DNA from: Bryopsis sp. KO-2023
Lineage: Eukaryota > Chlorophyta > Ulvophyceae > Bryopsidales > Bryopsidaceae
Length of the DNA stretch: 64,000 nucleotides
Direction: 5' to 3'
Assembly: GCA_030272585.1 (NCBI GenBank)
Contig: BSYQ01000004.1
Span: forward strand, 3,596,001-3,660,000
Numbering within the stretch: the first letter of the stretch is position 1; every line of letters starts with the position of its first letter. The notes beneath the pieces are model-generated. The model worked only from the letters and a program-made list of their open reading frames with translations, searched no databases and was not told the origin of the DNA. Shown one piece after another: positions 22,395 to 33,383 of the stretch. The position numbers were made by a program, and so were the translations under genes.

Positions 22395-25020
22395 ATGTTC
22401 AAGAAGCACTTCTCCCCGTCCAGCGGGCACAAACTGTCGGGGGCCGACAGGAAGAAGCTAAGAAGGCAGGTAACAGCGAACCGCCACAGCGTTTGTTCTG
22501 CTCCACTCTCCACTGATCCCAACGGTCTCAAACTTTTCAAACATCTCTCATGCACGACAGAGCTTTGGAAAAGGAAAGCGAGCGACTGACGACCGAAGAT
22601 CTGGACGGGATCCTCCCCGCGAAGACCGGGGACGTCGAACTGGCGAAGGTCTCTTCTCCGCACCGAGGGGCGGTGTACACTTTCGACGGAACCCCCGTCG
22701 TGATCGACGTCTCGGGGAAAGGGGATTTCGTTCCCACCGTGTTCTCGCTGTGGCGGGCGCCGCTCTGGTTGCCCAGGATTTGGCTGAAGCATTTCGCGGT
22801 GTCGAAATTCATTTTGGGGGGTGCTGACGTCATGTTGCCTGGAGTGCATGTGCCGAGCGAAGGATTTCAGGAGCTGTTCCTCAGGGGTGCCTTGGTGAGC
22901 ATATGTGTGATTGGAAACCCAGCTCCGATTGCGGTTGGTCGAACCACAATGACCAGCAGGTGAACAAACATGGGATATGCAATAACATCTCCTCTTGATG
23001 TACCTCCACATTGAGTGTTTTCCTTTTGTGCTCAAAAGCGATAAAAGTCAAGTGATCTCTAGATTCGACCGAACAACTCATGGTTTATACATGTGGGGTG
23101 AAAATCTTGCAGGGATGTGAAAGATAGCATACGTGGGAAAGGAAAGTTGGTGGAGATTATTCATCACTTTGGGGACCTGTTGTGGCAATCGCATCCAGAT
23201 CGCCCGGTGCCCAACCCAGGGTTCACCGAGGAGATGGTCTTACCAATACAAGAAGCAGCAGGCGTGGATGAGAATGCCCTCGAAACGGAAATCGCCGAAC
23301 TGAACCTGGACGAAGAAGGGGAACAGGGCTCTGGAGGGGTTGGGTCAGCCACTCAACCCATGGGGGTCGATGGTAGCAGTGAGGTTCAGATTGATGAGGC
23401 AGGGGAGGATAGGGAAGGGGAGGTGGGTCCGTCGGGAGCTGACGAAGGTTTAGGGGCTGATATGGATGGATTGTTGGAGATAGCGCTGCTGCAAGCTTTC
23501 CACAAGAGCATCAAGGATGATATGCTGCCTTTGCCAGCTGGGATTTTGTATCAACAACACATGGTACCAAACAGGTGTGTGTGGATGTGGATGTGTGATG
23601 TTCATGCACTTTCGTGAGTGAAGCAGATATATATACGGATATATATTGGTATTTATATTTGGTATTTTTCCAAATACTAGTGGAATTTGGAAAAGATGGG
23701 CATACTCCAATTTTGGTCTGGGTCGATCGGTGGAAGGAGTTTCTAGTCTGTACTGCCCACCTACCCCCCATCATTTCTTATTCTGAAGTTGAGGTCTTTT
23801 TAAAGCATGCCTTTTGGGAGGTTGGCCAGATGTCGAGGGAAATAGAGTGTGAGTGTTTCCATATGCTCGTTACTCATTCATTCTCCCCTGTGGTCTCTTT
23901 TTATCCTAGGTTCCCTGGATCCACACTCGATCTAAAGAAAAGCACCTTCAAGAAAATGTCCAAGTTTCTGCAAGGGTACGGCCCCAAGGGCTCGAAAGCG
24001 GAAAACCTTCTGTCATTGACGGAGGACAAGTATTCGAAGGAGACGATCGTGACCAGAATCGACAGAAAGCACATCATGTATGACGGTTTCAGGCCGTACA
24101 AGCTGACTCTGGTGTCAGACCAGGGGGCCACACCTTCTCCACAAGGTGGAAGCTGCGAAAAAGGCTTTTCGATTCAAGAACTGTATCGCCCGGGAAGAGA
24201 GCTTTTCCCGGTGTTTGATGCGGTTGGTTTGGCACGGGATGGATTGTATTCTTCCAAAGATGCAGGTGGGTTTTGCTTTTCTGTGTTTTCTTTCGAAGGG
24301 TGGGGGAGGAAAGGGGCAGTTTAGAGCATAAAGACTGGGTGTCTTTCTGACAATAAGTTGGATTTATCGTTTCAGGTGATATTGGTTTTCAATATGCAGC
24401 CAAAGCTGATCTTGATCGAGGGCAACCCACCCGACAGCACATTGTTTTGGACCCCACCCTCTGTGATGCACTTTTCAAGGGGTTGATTAAAAAGACAGAG
24501 ATCTACCCAACCCACGTGAAAAAATCTGAGCTGAGGGATTTCATGTTGAGAAGGATGTCGAAGCAATTCAAAATCACCAGAGATGGTAAAGAGGTGGGTG
24601 GATGCTCGACAATGCAATCACTCAGCAAGGATTTTGTCATTCCAAGTCTGTCCTGGTCGCCATAATTCTCTCACTCTTTTTTTTTTTTTATGCTAAAACA
24701 TATTTGCAATGCAGCTGATGAAACGAGGCAACCTTCCGGCAGTCCAAATTTCTGAGGAGAAGCGCATGGGAAACAAGAAAGTGACCAAGGTCATTGGCGT
24801 GGAGCCCTTCTTGCTGGACGTCGGCGAGCTGGCCAGTGCATGCCAAAAGAAGTTTGCCTGCTCAACGACAGTCTCTGATTTACCCGGAAAAACCTCCAAG
24901 GGCCAGGAACTGGTGGTTCAAGGTCAAAAGGCAGTCGAGATGGCTTCGTATTTCATGGAACATTACAGTATTCCGAAAGCATACATCGGAGTGAAAAAAG
25001 CCATCAAAAAGAAGAAATGA
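22395..25020 (+). CDS. EIF2D: eukaryotic translation initiation factor 2D (ligatin)
   Basis: eIF2D binds the 40S subunit, delivers initiator tRNA independently of GTP and helps recycle post-termination complexes; it is cytosolic. Exon 1 (22395-22469) gives MFKKHFSPSSGHKLSGADRK, the conserved N-terminus. The PUA-like region is in ~22556-22959 (VFSLWRAPLWLPR, GGADVMLPGV, VGNPAPIAVG equivalent). Further exons are 23113-23574, 23910-24265 (STLDLKKSTFKKMSKFLQ, winged helix; IQELYRP), 24376-24593 (SWIB/MDM2-like region, YPTHVKKSELRDFMLRRM) and 24715-25020 (SUI1 domain, KVTKVIGVEPFLLDV, GQELVVQGQ; TGA at 25020). Exon 1 to exon 2 fits in phase only if exon 1 ends earlier at a GC donor (AAG|GCAGGT), otherwise an error is present. 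An acidic linker lies at 23290-23450. Confidence 0.92.
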
Positions 25021-25291
25021 GGGTTACTTGCAGGATAGGTCGGGGGTTGGTTCTGTTGGATTTCCGATGTTATCTCTAACATTGAATACGAGGAGGCCTC
25101 CTGAAGGAGGTTTATTGCACCTAGTCTTGGTTTGTAGTACAAGTCTGGAGTCTGAGAAATTGCTTCAGCCACCGGTTTACAATCACCAACAGCGCTGTTC
25201 TGGGCATATTAAGGGTAAAAAACACATTCGTTCTATTATATTGTCTCCTATGTTCAGAGTGTTTGGAAGAGCCTTTTTCCATGTCCTGGGA
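25021..25291. other. convergent 3' intergenic spacer
   Basis: About 270 bp between the stop of eIF2D (+) and the stop of the SMC2-like gene (-); must serve as the 3' end region of both. Nothing else seen. Confidence 0.5.
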
Positions 25292-28200
25292 TTATCGCTT
25301 CTGTCTCTTGCTTCCGATGGATTTCACCACTTCTGTCACTCCGTTTGATTTCGTGACCTGCAAAGAAACAGAGATGAAGAGGCTGAATCCCTGCCACCAT
25401 AGTGTGAAGGTTGTGAAAACAAAGGTTGTTTTGTGTTGTTTTCACAAAACTCTCTCCACAAGTGTGATAGAACCGCTGCACTGTTTTCCAGGAGTGGGAT
25501 TGGCAAGTACCCCAACACCCAAAAGGGGGAGTCCCCAATCAAGGGGGTCTATGGAACTTCATATTTCTCGTTCCTCCGATACCTGAATCAACATGTCACA
25601 CAGCTTCTGGAAAGCGATGTTGTGAGAGACGCAGACTATTTGGAAGCCTCCTCTCATGGACAGGTCCTGGGGAAAGAATTCAGCATGTGTCAATTCGGCT
25701 CATCAGAACGAACGCTCAGCACCCTCTTCCCCTCTTGTCCGAATAAAACTCAACCTTCAACAATGCTGCAACTCTCTCTTGGTTGTGCTCGTCGAGGGCG
25801 GCATCAACCTACAAGAACAGGAGCAATTCAGTATCTGTATGTTTCACACAGAGAAACTGTCAAAGAGCCAATCAGCAAGCATCAGCTCTGACCTCGTCCA
25901 TCAGGAATGTGTTCGTTTGTCCCCCGCTTTTGGCTGCCTGTCCAAACATACCAAGGTGTATAAAACCACTCGTGGATCGATGAATAAATATTTATTCAAT
26001 TAATTGGATGAGAACAGCATGGCCTTCGCACCGCCATGAGCAATGCCAGAGATATCAATGTTCTCTGCCCGCCCGACAGCTGTTCCAGTCTCGAATTCCA
26101 CTCTCTGTCATTCTGTTTCCTGAAAGCGATCACGACCCCATCCAACAGGTCCGCAGACACCAACTGCAAGGAAAATACCTGGAGGGAAAACAACACGAAC
26201 ATTCGAGCATCCTATTCAATGGATGGCAGAAACTCTGCCTCGAGCAAGACAAATCGCAAGCAATTCCCTTCAGTCTGGGGTCCAGCTGTTCACCATTTGG
26301 GGCATCAGTTTCGAGCACAGCTCCAGGAAAAGAGTGTTCACTGTTTGAAACACCCTTTCATTGGTCTCCAGCACCTGATGGCAGCAAACCAAGCTAAACT
26401 CAGTCGAAATGATATATAGTGGAAGCACAGCTGTGGTAGCCCCGCCGCCTGTGTTCAAGTCAAGACTTGAACACTTGTACCACCTGTCGTTTTGTCTCTC
26501 CAATGCCAGCTTCCAAAACATCAGACGCCTCCCGCAGCGAGCGAGCTCGTTGCTGGAACGTTTCGATCGCGTCCTTTCGTTGCTTGTAAATCACCTGCAG
26601 GTTTCGACCAGAAACAGACCTCAGCTCCGAAAAAGAAGATGCGACGAGGGTCACAAAAATCCTAAGAACGCTTGAGCCACCACCTGTGCGCTCTCGGGTA
26701 TATGCTTGATCTTCATGGATGCCTTTTCTCCCTGCGAACATTCAAAACACGTCTTTCATAGATGAGCACTACATGACTGGCGTTTTCTGCCGACATGAAC
26801 ATGTCTGGTAGACAGAGGTTGCTCGGATTGAGCCCTTGTACCTCTGACGCCTTCAATTCGTTCCTTAACCTCTTCACAGCCGCATCGGTTACGTCCACAT
26901 TGCCACCCTCCATTTTCTTTTCGCTCAAATTCTCTGCTTCATGAGAAGCGTCCCCATCTTTGTCCTTGAGCAACTGAAGCTCTTGCTGAAGGGTACCGAT
27001 CCTTTTGCCGCAATCCAATGAAGCTTTTTTCAGCGCCGCCATTTGTTTCTCCAAGCACTGGAGGGCAGACTGCAAGATGCACGCTGTATTCGTTAACACA
27101 ATCTTTCCAGTTGTGTCAAAGCGCTTCGTTCATAATAAGAAAGTCGCAAGATACCCGCGAGGACTTGAGCTGGTTCCGAAGGTTCTCTAATTTGCTTCTC
27201 AGCTCCAGTTTCTGATGGTTTTGCTCTTTCTCTTGTCCCTTGATGTTCTCGAGCTCGAGTCGAAGTCGATGGACGGCTTCCTCATGCAGAGCAATCTCCT
27301 CGCGCATCCTGTTTTTCTTGTTGATGTCAAGCTGCTTGGCCTCCGCCTGATCGATCGCAGCTTCCAGGTCCCCAACAGCGCTATCCAGCTCTGAAATGCG
27401 CGCTTTCAGAAGATCCTGAACGAGCGACCACACTTCCACCATTGACAGTCGACCAAGATGAACACTTCTGCAGCTGTTCTCTTGATTTGCCGGTCCGCAC
27501 CTGGTTGTAGAGACCGGCTTTCCGCTCCGTTTCCATGGCCGTCATGCAGGCCGACCCCTCGCCCTTTTTCATCATCTTCAGAATCTTTTTTTGATTGTCT
27601 ACCTCTTTTTCCAGCTTGTCCAATGTTGCACGGATCCGAGCAACGGACGACTCCGCCCCACGAACTTGGACTTCAAATCTGCTGGCATCCTGCCCCCCCC
27701 CCACACACAACGCACATGAACGAAGTGGGATCTGAAACATCCAGTTCTTATCCACAAAATTGAGCTTTTGGTGGCTGACCTGTCTTGCTTGATCAAGTTT
27801 GGTTTTCCAGCCTTGGGCTTGCCGGGCTTGGTCCCGGAGGTGTTGCACGCTGGCGTCTTGCTGTTCCAGATCCTTCTCGAGTTTCCGTACCTCTTTCACC
27901 AATATGGACGCTTTCCTCTGCAAACCGTGGATCCTTATTCTTGAATTGAATTCGAGGAGGAATCTTTACAAGCATTCATATTGGAAAAAGGCCCTCGAGA
28001 GTGAGCATTGCCCATCATATTTTCATATTTCAGTATTTGCCTACACCTTCCACTGTCGCTCACCGTTTCAACGTCGAGCTCTCTCTTCATGCTCAACACA
28101 TTTTTCGAGTTAGGACGGGCAGGGACCCATCCTCCTGTCAGAGAGCCCTTCGTGCTGATTTTGCCATCCAGCGTGACGCTCGAAAGCCCATCCCTCTGCG

Positions 28201-31200
28201 CCAACGTCGACGCCACCGTATCATTGGAAGCGATCAGATAGCCACCGAACGCTCGCAGGATCCCACACCTATCCCCCTCATTCCATGTCATCAAATCCAT
28301 GGGCAGCCACACCGATCCTGGGGGAAATATTGAACTGTTGTAAGAACACCTGCATTCAAAACATATCACCCAAACTAAAGAATAGAGAGACTTTATCATT
28401 GAAATTTTGACAGCGAGGATTGGAGAAGCCTGCCTGGTTTGAAAGATTCCTGCGCCTTTCTCTGCACAGCTGAGATGTCCTTTGCCCGAATTCTGTCCAA
28501 AGGCCAGACGCGCATCTTCGAACCATCTTTGCTACTCTCACCAACGAGTTCGGCTGCTGCCGCAGTGGTAGGAACCACTGCTACGCCCAGTTTAGAACCT
28601 GGGAATCGCACAACACATTATAGAAACCCGAGAAAGATATACATATATATATATCTGGTGCACCAGCCGAAGGAAGCCTCTTTCCTCAGCATCACTTCTC
28701 GATTCGAGGAGCTAAGTGCAACGAATACAGACTGTCACCTGCGATTAAGTTCAATGCGCACAGGAGCCCCTCTGCAGGTCTTCCACCATCGAGATCTGGG
28801 TGGTTGAGGCGGAAACATTGGTACAAGCGCCTCATGTGCTTCGATCCTCGGCCCAAAATATTCTCAAGCGTCGTGCTCCACACCTGCGCTTTGCTTTGGG
28901 CATCTTTCAGATCGCGCTGGGCCGCACGTAGCTTGTCAGAATCCGCTCGCATTTTCGCTTCAATGGTGATCAGCGGACCAGTGAAATCGGCTTTGCTTGG
29001 TTCTCCCTTTTCAATACTGGAAGAAAAAACAAAAGCATCAACATGAGCATGCACATTTCCTGGAATTACCCGGGCACCAACTAAGTCTGTGCAGAATAAA
29101 ACGGTCAGCACCAGTCTACCAGACCGGTGAGTACCCGTTCTCTCAGTTCACAACATAAATTGAACATAAGACACGATTGGAACAGTGCATCTTTCCCATT
29201 TGGGAATCCACCTCACTGTGCAATTCCCAGCTCACATTTTCAGCCTGTGAGTAGCCTCTGACAAGCTTTTTCGCGCGCATTCCGCCCCGCTGGCTGCTTG
29301 CTTTTCCTCTCGTACAACGTCTGCCATTCGTGTCTCCAGATCAGAAATACCTTTCTTCAACGCTTCAAGCCTCTCAGCGCTTGCCATGTCTAGCACGCAG
29401 TAAACGCAATCACAGAACAAGTCAAGCCACCCTCACCCTAACCATACAACCCAAAGCCCGCGAAAAGCTCGGCTGTATCGATCAGCGTGCATCACCGTGT
29501 CCCTTCTTCCTAGCTTCGCCAATCATTTTTTCTATGTTCGCAATGGATCTGTTTTGAAGCTCCAGGTCTTGTTCCAGCGCCTCTTTCTCGATGCCCATCT
29601 GCTCCAGGCGATAGCCGCCGCCAGCAACCATGGCGGCGGCGTCGTCATTCTCTTTAAAGCGACGTTTCAGAATATTCATCTGAGGCAAAACACAACATGA
29701 TCGATGGAAAGGGATGAAATCAAAACCAAGGTGAGTCTTTTTAAAACGAGCTATCGACCCGGCTGAGCTCACCATTTCCTCATGCTTTGCTATATCTTTC
29801 TTGAGTTGAGTGGTGCGGGTATTGTCGACGTCCGCGTCCTCAACTAGGGATTCCAGGCCCTTGATGTCGTTCTTGATATTGTTAATTTCCTCCTTTGCAC
29901 GATCCACCTCGCACTGAGACGTAACCAAACCACACACAAGCAATATTGTGCCTATTGGGGGGTTTTATCAACCAATCGATGTACATCATGTTAGTCTGTC
30001 ATGGGACGTTTTAGTGCAAAAACTGAGCATCTAAACGAGACACAAACAAACAAACAAACATCAATTACATAAACGAGACACACATTGCGTCTTGCGCCGT
30101 CTGTCGCCTGCGCACCTTTACTTCGTTAGCTTCCGTCTCCAATGCTGTTGCCCTTTTCTTTTCCATGTGCGTGCGCAGGATGAGAGCGGTCGCCAGTTCG
30201 CACACTTTGACGGACACTTCTCTTACGATCTGTTCCAGCCTAGTGAGCTCTTTGAATGTTTCTTCATCATCCGCAACCGCACGCTCCTGTATCGAACAGC
30301 ATTGCACAACATAATAGGTATGAGAAATCGACCGTTCAATGAATGAGGGGCCTGGAGCCGCCAAGATCGTTGATCGACAGGTGCGCAGCATACCATTTTT
30401 GCGACGTTTCTCGACACATCCTCCAACGCCTTTCTGGTTTTCACCAGTTCATCAGATGCTTGTCCAGTCTCCTCCTTCCATCTGACATGAAAACACAAAA
30501 CATTCTTCCTACCAACTTTTCGGCTGCTGAAATGAGCTGTGGTCGTTCTTTTGCTTACCTTAGCAATCCACTCGTCTGCTCAATGATCAGCGCGATGTCT
30601 TTCGGGCCTGTTCCAGCACCCCAAATTAAATCCTCTGTTTGAAGCAAACAAGATGGAGAGTGCGCAGCCTCTGGCGCGTCGATCACTCACTGTTTTTGTC
30701 CGCGAGCTTCGTAACTTGCGCCTGTTGAATGAGCGACAAGGAGCCATCGAGAAACAGCCCTTTGGATCGCAGGAAGTCCTGACACGCCGCCACCTCAATC
30801 TTTCCACAACCACAATACGGTGAACTTGCACACAAGCTGATCCCACTGGACGACTACCTTAACAGCTTTCGCCGTTTTGAGCTTCCCGTCGACGTGATGG
30901 ATGCGCGTCGAGTCTGGACTGAGCACGCATCGGATTTCGTGGCAGTTGCGACCGCTGGAATCGGCTATATGCAGCACAACCTCGCAAACCTAAGCGAAAC
31001 AAGGGACCCTCAAGTCAAGACTAGACGTCGATAAAGCTCATGCTGATCGACCGCAATGTGGGTTCATTTCGGCGCGTGGGATGTCGCTGCACACAGGTTG
31101 CGTCTTGTTTTGTCGGGAACTGGAGAGAAAACTCATGGAGGGGTTGTGAAACCTGCGCTTCGTCGGAGTTCCGTAGCTCGACTAGACTCCCGACTCGGAG

Positions 31201-31374
31201 GTTCGACGACGGCGCGACGCAAAAAGCGATCGCGTCGAGGATGTTGCTCTTGCCGCTGCCGTTGTGACCGACAATGCCGACTAAAGAAGCCGATCCGAAA
31301 TCAACGGAAAGAGTTTGGCGGCCGACAGACTTAAAACCTCGAATATCTACTCCAGATATAACGAAGCGAGACAT
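25292..31374 (-). CDS. divergent SMC2-like chromosome-structure ATPase
   Basis: SMC proteins dimerise by a hinge and close with an ABC-type ATPase head; SMC2 belongs to condensin. The start at 31374 (MSRFVISGVDIRGFKS) leads to Walker A GHNGSGKSNILDAIAF. Long coiled-coil exons follow (about 30980-28860). The hinge spans roughly 28830-28050: LNLIAGDSLYSLHLA (SMC2-like AGDRLY position), PLDRIRAKDIS, AFGGYLIASNDTVAS and SSVTLDGKISTKGSLTGGW. The second coiled coil is in 27920-26100. The signature RLEQLSGGQRTLISLALLMA is near 26030. Next is Walker B, split by an intron as TNTFLMDE | VDAALDEHNQE (about 25942-25800). Then comes GFQIVCVSHNIAFQKLCD (about 25660-25585) and the last exon ending in TAA at 25292. 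Many small introns; the catalytic set is complete. The N-terminus differs from canonical SMC2 (FKSVGR rather than FKSYA), so SMC2-like rather than SMC2. Confidence 0.85.
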
Positions 31375-33383
31375 TGCGGGGGGGGGGGCAACTTACGCCT
31401 GGGGTTCTTTTATTTGGAGCTGCCAAATAAATTCCAAGATAGATTCCAGGAACACAACACATCGCTGCCAGATTCATGGATTCTGTCTTGTTGCATTGAT
31501 CCGACATGATTTGACAGGTGTCAGTTCTTTTCTTGCTTTTTCTTTCATTTTTTTAGGGGATGGGCTGGATGACGTCGATCGACACACAAGATATCAAAAG
31601 TGGAAATTTTTTGATTGGGCAGCAAGTCAGTCTATAGCACTGTTGTTGCACTTTTTTTTGGGGGGTGAAACGTGTAAATCTTTCTGATCATGTTTGCTCC
31701 CTGTATTTGTTTTACCGTAGCAAGTTCTGATGTCTGTGGGAATCTGCATCAATGCAAACTTTGATTGTGGTGTGCGATTTGACAATAGCAATCGCAACTT
31801 AACGTGCAGGAAAGTACTCTTGAAAAAGCAGCTGTGCGAACTCCTGGCGACTGGAAAAATACATGCCAATTTCACAACACATGAAAACATGCATTCTTCC
31901 ACACATGTAGATTGATATGCTTGTCTGACCCAGCACTGCCTGTCTCGTCTATGTCGGGCAACCTGTCCCATCTCATGCGCCCCTTTACAAGGGTTGCGAG
32001 CGAGGGCTCGAGTTTTCGACGTACGTCGCGTCTGGCCAACAATTCTCGGTGAAAGAAAGACACGGGAGTCTCCTGAGATTTCCGCAACAGAAAGAGCCGC
32101 ATGGGTTGCGCAACGCTTTATTGGGTAACGTAGGGGTCGTTTCTGGCTAATATTATGTTTTTTAAAGCAAAGCAAAAGAAAGTTCAAGTATCGAAATATT
32201 CCTGGGGACTACATGTTTGCCTCTTTCAGCTTAAATGATTTGCGCACAGCCGAAAACCTGAAAGAAAATTCTAGGGAGCCCTGCTCTGGAGTCCTGCATC
32301 TCTTGCCCTCCATTTGAGCATATATTCTGTGCCCATGAAAGTCATCAATATCGCAACAGGGAGATATATCTCTTGTCAAAACTCAAGAAATATCTATTGA
32401 AAATGTTGGTCGGAAGCAAAAGTGTGCCTGCGTGCTAACCTCATTAGTAGGAACGAAGTGCGGAGTTCCGCCCGTCCACAGCTGCAAACAACACATATCT
32501 GTAGTGTGGAAGGGTAGCAGTCTGAACCCAAGGTAGTGCATGCATCTTGTGTTGTTTTGTGTGTGTGTTCGTGTTTGTGTGCGTTTCGACAGCGAACGCC
32601 ATGGAGGCGTTAGTTGTTAACCGACCGTGGACCCTCGGGCCTGGAAGATACAAAAGCGCGTATTGCATTTTGACATTCCTTCTGCTCGCCACAAATACTT
32701 TTTATAAAGTATCTGCAGGTACGGTGACTCCTTGCTGTCGCGCCAGAGAGGCGCTCTGCATATTCTCAGCCAACTCTGAATAAGCTTTCGTTTGTGGTCC
32801 AGAAATGTTCGTGAACCAGCCAAAAGTTCGCGGAAACAGCCAAAAAATGAGAAGAAAGGTAAGGAAAACACAAGATGAGGGTGTGAAACTGCAAGAACGG
32901 CAGCGTCGCTCGGAGGGACTAGCTCCCAGACGCTAGAACTCGAAACTACAAGCATATTGCGACTCTTTTCGTGCATGCCTGGTCCCAGCAAACATCTGTG
33001 AAATAGGGTTCCTATTTTGAGTGATTGTGTGATGGAATGCTGGCATAGCTTTGCTGTAAGATGCTGAAAAGAACTTTCCTTTCATGAAACGAAAGTGACA
33101 TGCACTGTCCTCATATGGATGCATTTATCCTTCAAATTGTCTGTTGGTTGTATCACCCATGCAAGGCATGCAAACATGCCTTGCACACATATGTTTGCAT
33201 GCATGCACACCTATTGTAAACAACTGTTGACCATGGTGAAATGTCTCATATTTGAGTGTGGTGTTGAAACAGTCATCTCAAGTCCCATCTTGCTTTCCAG
33301 CCCTTCACCTAGTGAGGTCGCTGGGGAGGAGGTTGAAACGGTGGATGACAAAGCCATCCCCAGCGAGGTCTGACATCGCGACA
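31375..33383. other. intergenic, no gene recognised
   Basis: Divergent region between the SMC2-like gene (-) and the CHUP1-like gene (+). Open frames such as 31872-32102 (-) or 32547-32783 (+) have no recognisable domains. An additional 5' exon of the CHUP1-like gene could lie at its right end: the frame of exon 1 is open back to 33252. Confidence 0.35.
33161..33184. repeat. perfect 10-bp hairpin
   Basis: GCAAGGCATG, a 4-nt loop CAAA, then CATGCCTTGC: a perfect stem about 200 bp upstream of the CHUP1-like start. It is followed by more TGCATGC-rich sequence (33190-33205). Could be a regulatory palindrome or chance. Confidence 0.5.

Noticed and set aside
22388..23035. Minus-strand frame of 215 codons across eIF2D
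   Set aside because: Antisense of well-identified eIF2D exons; composition follows from the coding strand.
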